Assembly: GCA_015067305.1 (NCBI GenBank)
Contig: SVMT01000010.1
Location: 1 to 64,000, forward strand
Length of the DNA: 64,000 nucleotides
Reading direction: 5' to 3'
Origin: Oscillospiraceae bacterium
GTDB taxonomy: Bacteria > Bacillota > Clostridia > Oscillospirales > UBA644
The position numbers were made by a program, and so were the translations under genes. Numbering within the stretch: the first letter of the stretch is position 1; every line of letters starts with the position of its first letter. This document shows positions 58,528 to 64,000 of this stretch, in pieces. The notes below the pieces were generated by a model that saw only the letters and a program-made list of their open reading frames with translations, did no database searches and was not told the origin of the DNA.

Positions 58528-59952
58528 TCAGTTCATACGCATTTTCAAATTTTTTGAATGAACAGAAATGCTGACATGGTCGTCTGCCTTTTTCCGACTT
58601 AAAAGTACAACCGTCTCGACATGCTGTGTTCTTGGGAACATATCAAAGGGTTTAATAAATTCTATTTTGTATCCGTTTTCCGCAAATGTTCTTAAATCCT
58701 GAGCCTGTGTTAGTGGGTTACAGCTGATATAGACCACTTTTTTAGGGTTAAGATCTACGATATTTTGCGAGGTCTCTTTGCCCAAGCCTTTTCTGGGGGG
58801 GTCCACAATAATTACTGAGGGGAGTGCTTTCCCGTTCTTTTTTAAAACGTCTTTTACCGTTTCAGCGTCAGCGCAGTAGAATGATACATTTTCAATACCG
58901 TTGATCTTAGCATTTTCTTTTGCATCTTCAATGGCTTGTGGCACGATCTCAATGCCTACGAATTCCTTCGCCTTGCTTCTGCTTGCCGCTGTCAATGTTA
59001 TTGAACCTATACCGCAATAGAGGTCAAGGACAGTATCTTCTTCCGTAATTTCAGCTGAATCAATCGCATAAGAATATAACCGTTCTGTTTGTGCTTTATT
59101 TATCTGGAAAAATGCCGCAGGGCTGATATTGAAGTCAAGTCCGCAAAGCTTTTCGGTTATTTTCTTTTTACCCCAAATACATCTGAATTCTTTTCCTAAA
59201 AGTTCATTACCGAATTTTTTGTTCACATTGATGTAAACGCTGACCACATCGGGAATAAAGCTCATCTCTTCGGCAAATTTCTCTTCAAAAGGAAGTTTGT
59301 CAGCATTGATTATAGCACAAACGCATATTTCTCCCGTTGCACTTGCTCTGCGCATGAACAGGTTTCTGAACACGCCCTTGTGTGCAACCTCGTCATATGG
59401 TTGAATATTATATTTTTCGATGAATCTTTCGGCAACTTCAAGTACAGGTACAAATTCTTCATACTGCTGAACGCAGTCTTTGTTTATGATACATCTGTGA
59501 CTGTTCCTTGCGTAAAAACCGAATTTTCCGTCGGCAGAAAGTGGATATGTAACCTTGTTTCTGTAGTGTTCGATCACAGGGGATGGTTCACAGGGGAGAA
59601 CTTCGGGGTGCGAATAAGTTTCATTTCGGAAACTGTCTGCTGCAAGTCTTGTTTTGTATTTCAATTCTTCTTCATAGGTTGCGTTAAGATATACACATCC
59701 ACCACATTTTTCAAACACAGGACATTTCGGCTTTATTCGTGCAGGGGAGGGTTCGATGATCTCTTCAATAATACCGTAAGCATAAGTCTTCTGAACTTTT
59801 ACAATACGGCATTTTATAATGTCACCTTCGATAGCATTCTGTATAAAAATTGCAAAACGACTGAGTTCTTCGTCGGAGTAGTGTGCAACACCAAATCCTG
59901 CAAAAGTCATTCCGTTTATGGTTAGAGTAAGAATTTGATTTTTCTTAAGCAT
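58528..59952 (-). CDS. rlmD: 23S rRNA (uracil(1939)-C(5))-methyltransferase RlmD/TrmA-type
   Basis: The 474-residue protein has an N-terminal TRAM domain (~1-65), the [4Fe-4S] cluster cysteines CPVFEKCGGC (three visible, ~76-85), and a Rossmann methyltransferase domain with LDLYCGIGSITLTAA, VDPPRKGLG and the nucleophile Cys in YISCNPLTQAQD. It uses SAM to methylate U1939 or a related site. The single Fe-S-bearing copy is typical of Firmicutes RlmCD. It starts 7 bp after the kinase gene ends, and a run of seven C/G lies in the codons of the VDPPRK motif. Confidence 0.93.
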   Translation of the reverse strand: MLKKNQILTLTINGMTFAGFGVAHYSDEELSRFAIFIQNAIEGDIIKCRIVKVQKTYAYGIIEEIIEPSPARIKPKCPVFEKCGGCVYLNATYEEELKYKTRLAADSFRNETYSHPEVLPCEPSPVIEHYRNKVTYPLSADGKFGFYARNSHRCIINKDCVQQYEEFVPVLEVAERFIEKYNIQPYDEVAHKGVFRNLFMRRASATGEICVCAIINADKLPFEEKFAEEMSFIPDVVSVYINVNKKFGNELLGKEFRCIWGKKKITEKLCGLDFNISPAAFFQINKAQTERLYSYAIDSAEITEEDTVLDLYCGIGSITLTAASRSKAKEFVGIEIVPQAIEDAKENAKINGIENVSFYCADAETVKDVLKKNGKALPSVIIVDPPRKGLGKETSQNIVDLNPKKVVYISCNPLTQAQDLRTFAENGYKIEFIKPFDMFPRTQHVETVVLLSRKKADDHVSISVHSKNLKMRMN

Positions 59953-59958
59953 TGTTTA

Positions 59959-60927
59959 TCAGTCTTTCCAGACAGGTATACCGACTGTGAATGTTGTCCC
60001 TTCGCCAAGTGTACTGTCTACTGTAATTGTTCCTTTGTGGAGTTGTGCGATCTGCCAAGCGATGGAAAGACCCAAGCCTGACCCTGTTTCTGTATTACGT
60101 TTTGATTTTTCTACTTTATAGAAACGCTCAAAAACATATGGTAGATCTTCTTCTGCAATACCCATACCTGAATCCTTGAATGACATATAGACATAGTCTT
60201 CGTCATATCTTGTACTAACGGTTATCGTACCGCCTTCGGGCGTGAATTTTATTGCATTATCAATGAATATAATTGCAACTTGATGTAGTCTGTCGTAGTC
60301 TCCTGCAATATCGGGAGCTCCTGAAGGAATAAATTCAAGTTTAATTTTTTTATTTCCCGCAATAGGTTTCATTTTTTCGACGATGTCGTCAAGAAGTTCT
60401 TCTCCATTCAAAAGTTCGATCTTCAGCTCAATTTTTCCTGCTTTAAGTTTTGATTGGTCGAGCAGATCGCGAACAAGATGTTCAAGCGCAGTAGCTTCCG
60501 TGATTATTCTGTCGTAATATCGGTGCTTGTCCTCTTCAGTATCGAGTGCATCGTCAGCAAGAAGTTCAGCGGATCCTTTAATGATTGCGAGGGGTGTCCT
60601 GAATTCATGTGATAAATTTGCCGTGAATTCATTTCTGATCTTTTCAAGATTTGACGCTGCAGTAATATCTTCTACTATTACCGTTGCACCACCGCTATTT
60701 GGAAGAGGAGATACCTTGAATTTTAAGGTTTTGCTGTCTGAAACGGTAATTTCTTTGATGGAGTTTGTCTTTATCGAGTCTTTAATTACGTTTTTGACTT
60801 TGTTGTTCAGTTGATCTTCGCTGCATATTTGGGCGAAAATCTCATTGCATTTTTTTATTTTAAGGCTGTTGTCCAAAATTGCAACACCTTCAGGAAATGT
60901 ATCTATAAAATCGTAAAAATCAGTCAT
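59959..60927 (-). CDS. sensor histidine kinase (soluble, PAS-HisKA-HATPase)
   Basis: The 322-residue kinase has an N-terminal PAS domain (~1-70, TFPEGVAILDNSLKI), the H-box NLSHEFRTPLAIIKG, N-box FIDNAIKFTPEGG, DSGMGI, and the G-box GSGLGLSI. No membrane helix is seen, so it senses an internal signal or is a derived PhoR/ResE-like form. ATG 60927 is chosen over a TTG at 61053 because the stretch between contains a terminator hairpin. It is on the same strand as the OmpR-type regulator upstream and only 6 bp before rlmD. Confidence 0.88.
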   Translation of the reverse strand: MTDFYDFIDTFPEGVAILDNSLKIKKCNEIFAQICSEDQLNNKVKNVIKDSIKTNSIKEITVSDSKTLKFKVSPLPNSGGATVIVEDITAASNLEKIRNEFTANLSHEFRTPLAIIKGSAELLADDALDTEEDKHRYYDRIITEATALEHLVRDLLDQSKLKAGKIELKIELLNGEELLDDIVEKMKPIAGNKKIKLEFIPSGAPDIAGDYDRLHQVAIIFIDNAIKFTPEGGTITVSTRYDEDYVYMSFKDSGMGIAEEDLPYVFERFYKVEKSKRNTETGSGLGLSIAWQIAQLHKGTITVDSTLGEGTTFTVGIPVWKD

Positions 60928-60961
60928 AGTTTGGCTCACAATTTGAATATTTTTGAATGAA

Positions 60962-60999
60962 TATAGAAAAGAGTGCCGGTGATAGCTACCACCAGCACT
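60962..60999 (-). terminator. attenuator-like terminator between regulator and kinase genes
   Basis: Arms 60972-60981 and 60990-60999 pair over 10 bp with one wobble in the minus-strand RNA and an 8-nt loop, followed by CTTTTCT. It lies inside the transcript between the response regulator (stop 61054) and the kinase start (60927), so it may lower kinase expression relative to the regulator. Confidence 0.65.
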
Positions 61000-61053
61000 G
61001 TTGCCGTTAAAATTTCTCAGCATAGCAATCTTCTGTCGGCAGAAAATTGACAA

Positions 61054-61746
61054 TTACTGTTTAGCTTCGAATTTGTAACCTACGCCCCAAACTGTTTTAA
61101 TGTCAAAGTTTACGGTGTTGTCAAGGTTAAGTTTTGTTCTGATACGTTTGATGTGTGTATCAACAGTTCTTGTATCGCCGAAATATTCGTAACCCCAAAT
61201 GTTTTCAAGAAGATGATCTCTTGTGAAAACTCTGCCGGGATTGGAAGCGAAGAGCCAAATGATTTCGATCTCTTTCTTTGTGAGAACAACGGGCTTGCCA
61301 TTTACGGAAGCTTCATAGCTGTTCATATCTACTACGAGACCTGCAATTTCGATTCTCTTGCTGTGTTCTTCTGTAACTTCATCGGAAACGCGGCGAAGAA
61401 CTGCTTTGATCTTAGCCATAACTTCTCTCGGGCTAACAGGCTTTACCATATAGTCATCAGCGCCGATATCAAGACCCATAATTCTGTCAGCTTCTTCACT
61501 CTTAGCTGTTATCATGATGATGGGAACATTGGAAGTCTGTCTGATCTGACGGCAAACGTCGAAGCCGTTCATTTTAGGCATCATAACGTCGAGCAGAATG
61601 AGTGTGGGATTGATCTCTTTGTACATTTTAAGAGCCTGTTCGCCGTCATATGCGCAAATGCATTTGTAGCCTTCTTTCTGTGCATAAACTTTCAGAATGT
61701 CAACGATGTCTCTGTTGTCATCTGCGATTAAAATTACCTTGTCCAT
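61054..61746 (-). CDS. OmpR/PhoB-family response regulator
   Basis: The 230-residue protein has a receiver domain with acidic residues in LIADDNRD, the phosphoacceptor Asp in LILLDVMMPKMNG (~52), IMITAKSEE and the Lys in MVKPVSPREV. It ends in a C-terminal winged helix of the OmpR type with DHLLENIWGYEYFGDTRTVDTHIKRIRTKL. It should bind DNA as a dimer after phosphorylation by the kinase encoded next to it. ATG 61746 lies 9 bp after GGGGG; a much earlier start would run across the promoter. Confidence 0.95.
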   Translation of the reverse strand: MDKVILIADDNRDIVDILKVYAQKEGYKCICAYDGEQALKMYKEINPTLILLDVMMPKMNGFDVCRQIRQTSNVPIIMITAKSEEADRIMGLDIGADDYMVKPVSPREVMAKIKAVLRRVSDEVTEEHSKRIEIAGLVVDMNSYEASVNGKPVVLTKKEIEIIWLFASNPGRVFTRDHLLENIWGYEYFGDTRTVDTHIKRIRTKLNLDNTVNFDIKTVWGVGYKFEAKQ

Positions 61747-61780
61747 TATGTAATACCCCCAATTATTTCTATACACATAT

Positions 61781-61809
61781 ATTATAGCAAAAAATTTGCA
61801 ATTTGTCAA
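61781..61809 (-). promoter_or_regulatory. sigma-A promoter of the two-component system
   Basis: On the minus strand TTGACA (61804-61809), 17 bp, TATAAT (61781-61786) with TGC before the -10: full consensus with extended -10. Confidence 0.88.
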
Positions 61810-61872
61810 TATGTTATTTTTGTATGTAGTAAAAAAAACTTTTTTAGGAATAAAGTATGACACTAAAAATGC

Positions 61873-63630
61873 CTACCTAAGTACCAAAATTAGGTCTTTC
61901 CTGCCTGCTTTTATCAGAGCTTCTCTCACAAGTTCACGATTTTTTGGATTTTTATACTGCATCAAAGCCCTCTGATATGCCTTTTCTTTCTTATTTTTAG
62001 GCACATATACGGGTTCCATAGTGAATGGATCGAGCTCTGTGTAATACATTGCAGTAGAAATCGTTCCGGGAGTCGGATAGAAATCCTGTACCTGTTCAGG
62101 CTGATGTCCCGTACTTCTGATATACATTGCAAGGTCTATTGCATCTTTCAACGTACAACCAGGATGTGACGACATGAGGTATGGAACGAGATACTGTTTG
62201 CATCCCATTTTCTTGTTTACTTCAAAAAACTTGTCGTAGAATTTCTTGTAGTATTTAAACTTCGGTTTCCCCATTTTTTCAAGAACTCTGTCGGAACAAT
62301 GCTCAGGTGCTACCTTGAGCTGACCGCTGATATGATATTTTACAAGCTCGTTGAAGAAATCATCTCGTTTGTCCAGCATCAGAAAATCGTATCTGATTCC
62401 TGAACGGACGAAAACTTTTTTGACTTTCGGAAGAGATCTTACAGCTCTTAGCACATCGAGATATTCTTTATGATCCACTTTCAGATTCGGGCAGGGGTCA
62501 GGTGCAAGGCATTTTCTGTGTTTGCACATAACTTTCTTTCCGCATGAAAGTGTTCTGAAGTTTGCAGTAGGTCCGCCAATGTCATTGATGTATCCCTTGA
62601 AATTCTTTCCTTGAATTATCTTTTTAGCTTCTTCAACAACTGACTCTTTACTTCTAGAAGTGACAAGTTTTCCCTGGTGCATCGTTATTGCGCAGAAATT
62701 ACAGTCTCCGTAGCAACCTCTGTTATGAGCTATTGAGTTTTCAACTTCAAGAATTCCGGGGACACCGCCTGCTGATTCATATGATGGATGGTACGTTCTC
62801 ATGTAGGGAAGAGCATATACAACATCAAGCTCTTCTCTTGAAAGAGGCTCTGCAGGTCTGTTTTGAACTACATATCTCAAAGAGTGCTTTTGACACAAGA
62901 TTTTTCCTGCATATGGATCCTGCTGTTCGTATTGGATTCGAGCAGCATTTGCATATTCCCGTTTGTCTTTTTTGACTGTTTCAAATGACGGACATTCCAT
63001 TGAACCTTCCGGCATTTCTTTTGCCATAACGCAAGTTCCAGGCACATCGGTTATATTTTTTATATCTTCACCTGATGCCAATCTGTTTACGATCTGTCTC
63101 ATGGGTCTTTCTCCCATGCCGTAGATCAGAATATCTGCGGAACAGTCAACTAATATTGAACGTCGAACTTCGTTTTGCCAATAGTCATAATGAGCAAATC
63201 TTCTTAAAGAAGCTTCGAGTCCTCCTGTAACAATGGGAATACTTCCGTAAGCTTCTCTTATCTTGTTGCAATAAACTATCACGGCTCTGTCAGGACGCTT
63301 GTCCAAAGCTCCTCCCGGTGAGTATGCATCAGTGTCTCTTCTGTTTTTAGCAACTGAATAATGAGCCACCATTGAGTCAATATTTCCTGAGTTTACCAAA
63401 AATGCATATCTCGGTGCTCCAAAGATCTTAAAGCTTTCAATGTTTTTCCAGTCGGGTTGAGAAATTATTCCTACAGAATAACCCTCAGCTTCGATTATTC
63501 TTGAAATAATAGCCGTACCGAAGGAAGGGTGATCCACGTATGCATCACCCGTAACGATTATGAAATCGAATTGTTCGATATTTCTTTCTTCCATTTCTTT
63601 TCTCGAAATGGGCAAAAATCCTTTTGTCAT
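61873..63630 (-). CDS. YgiQ-family radical SAM protein
   Basis: The 585-residue protein belongs to the YgiQ (UPF0313) family: an N-terminal B12-binding-like domain ([28 protein letters not shown]), [16 protein letters not shown], the radical SAM cluster CYGDCNFCA (C-x3-C-x2-C), and the C-terminal [19 protein letters not shown]. Its substrate is unknown in any organism I recall. ATG 63630 overlaps the stop codon of the ftsK-like gene (TAATG), so the two are coupled. Confidence 0.92.
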   Translation of the reverse strand: MTKGFLPISRKEMEERNIEQFDFIIVTGDAYVDHPSFGTAIISRIIEAEGYSVGIISQPDWKNIESFKIFGAPRYAFLVNSGNIDSMVAHYSVAKNRRDTDAYSPGGALDKRPDRAVIVYCNKIREAYGSIPIVTGGLEASLRRFAHYDYWQNEVRRSILVDCSADILIYGMGERPMRQIVNRLASGEDIKNITDVPGTCVMAKEMPEGSMECPSFETVKKDKREYANAARIQYEQQDPYAGKILCQKHSLRYVVQNRPAEPLSREELDVVYALPYMRTYHPSYESAGGVPGILEVENSIAHNRGCYGDCNFCAITMHQGKLVTSRSKESVVEEAKKIIQGKNFKGYINDIGGPTANFRTLSCGKKVMCKHRKCLAPDPCPNLKVDHKEYLDVLRAVRSLPKVKKVFVRSGIRYDFLMLDKRDDFFNELVKYHISGQLKVAPEHCSDRVLEKMGKPKFKYYKKFYDKFFEVNKKMGCKQYLVPYLMSSHPGCTLKDAIDLAMYIRSTGHQPEQVQDFYPTPGTISTAMYYTELDPFTMEPVYVPKNKKEKAYQRALMQYKNPKNRELVREALIKAGRKDLILVLR

Positions 63631-64000
63631 TACTGATCTTCTCTTCTCGCTTGAATTTCCAACCATTGTGCTTTTGTAATAAGAACTTCTCTCGGTTTTG
63701 ATCCTTGATACGGTCCTACAATGCCTCGTTTTTCCATTTCGTCGATAAGCTTACCCGCTCTTGAAAATCCAAGACCTATTTTTCTTTGGAGCATGGAAAC
63801 AGATGCCTGACCGTTTTCAACAACGCATCGGATAGCCTCATTCAGTTTTTCATCTTCGGGACCGTCATCATCGTCTGAAGAAGCCGCAGATACGCCGCCT
63901 CGTTTGCTGGTTTTCTGAAGATTTACATTCTGCTCAATCTTTTCAAGAATGGAATTATCGTATTCGCTTACATAGTTTTCTTTAATGAAATTAACGACAT
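63630..64000 (-). CDS. DNA translocase FtsK/SpoIIIE, C-terminal part (5' end outside window)
   Basis: The last 123 codons are visible (reading frame from 63998). They hold a variable linker with an acidic patch ([11 protein letters not shown]) and the winged-helix gamma domain that reads KOPS/SRS sequences: [32 protein letters not shown] (spanning about residues 73-104 of the visible part), then SKPREVLI. The motor domain lies outside the window. FtsK/SpoIIIE pumps DNA through the division or sporulation septum. The stop overlaps the YgiQ start by 1 nt. Confidence 0.9.
   Translation of the reverse strand, partial: VVNFIKENYVSEYDNSILEKIEQNVNLQKTSKRGGVSAASSDDDDGPEDEKLNEAIRCVVENGQASVSMLQRKIGLGFSRAGKLIDEMEKRGIVGPYQGSKPREVLITKAQWLEIQARREDQ

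Noticed and set aside
60928-61053. A 42-residue N-terminal extension of the histidine kinase.
   Set aside because: It begins at a TTG without a ribosome site right after the regulator stop and would translate a terminator hairpin at 60962-60999; the PAS domain starts at 60927.

Overview
The window is about 64 kb of low-GC chromosomal DNA from an endospore-forming member of the Clostridia, most plausibly a gut-type Oscillospirales/Ruminococcaceae-like anaerobe. Sporulation is indicated by spmA-spmB, by both dipicolinate synthase subunits and by a CwlD-like amidase. The gut/glycan lifestyle is an inference from fucosidases, a sialidase-fold protein, a GH39 enzyme and several other carbohydrate-active folds. 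Promoters are standard sigma-A boxes, nearly all with 17-bp spacers, and there are many hairpin terminators. No IS element, prophage, CRISPR array or rRNA was seen.

Layout. 1-9490 (+): a truncated GHL10-like glycosidase, a right-handed beta-helix protein, and four tandem paralogues that fuse an alkaline-phosphatase-superfamily domain to a LamG-like domain. 9586-11616 (-): an (alpha/alpha)6-barrel glycosidase-like protein. 11640-12480: an intergenic block with two tRNA genes (Pro GGG, Thr GGT), two diverged copies of a folded ~100-nt repeat whose apical stem shows compensatory changes, a segment bounded by inverted repeats and rich in hairpins, and a 22-bp copy of the tRNA-Pro 3' end. 12543-16394: spmAB, an acyltransferase-type membrane protein, an oxidoreductase and an AlkZ-like winged-helix protein. 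16628-26874: a GHL10 lipoprotein, an MBOAT acyltransferase, and a housekeeping run polA-rimI-tsaD-LMW phosphatase-MATE-lipoprotein. 27017-30752: pgk, tpiA, an MgtC-like protein and rsmE. 30795-36782 (-): GH39, PduL-type phosphotransacylase, type II pantothenate kinase, a CofE-like ligase, tRNA-Thr(CGT) and an MFS transporter. 36865-43069: amidase, efp, a zinc-ribbon protein, GH29 fucosidase, a C_GCAxxG_C_C protein, an Mrp-type ATPase and glycerate kinase. 43288-44746 (-): dpaB and dpaA. 44886-53457 (-): one long tightly packed gene cluster that starts with a second GH29 fucosidase and ends at a strong terminator. 53693-58382 (-): a serine hydrolase, two twin 209-residue jelly-roll proteins, a GNAT and a sialidase-fold protein. 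58528-64000 (-): rlmD, a two-component system, a YgiQ radical-SAM protein and the 3' end of ftsK/spoIIIE.

Two themes run through the window: scavenging of decorated glycans, mostly by intracellular enzymes without signal peptides, and routine clostridial housekeeping and sporulation. The strongest candidate for something undescribed is the folded repeat family next to tRNA-Pro (11696-12258). Next are the tandem phosphatase-LamG array, an orphan promoter-hairpin unit at 43161-43271, and a small leader-like ORF before the phosphatase array. All functional statements rest on reading motifs by eye; no database search was run.
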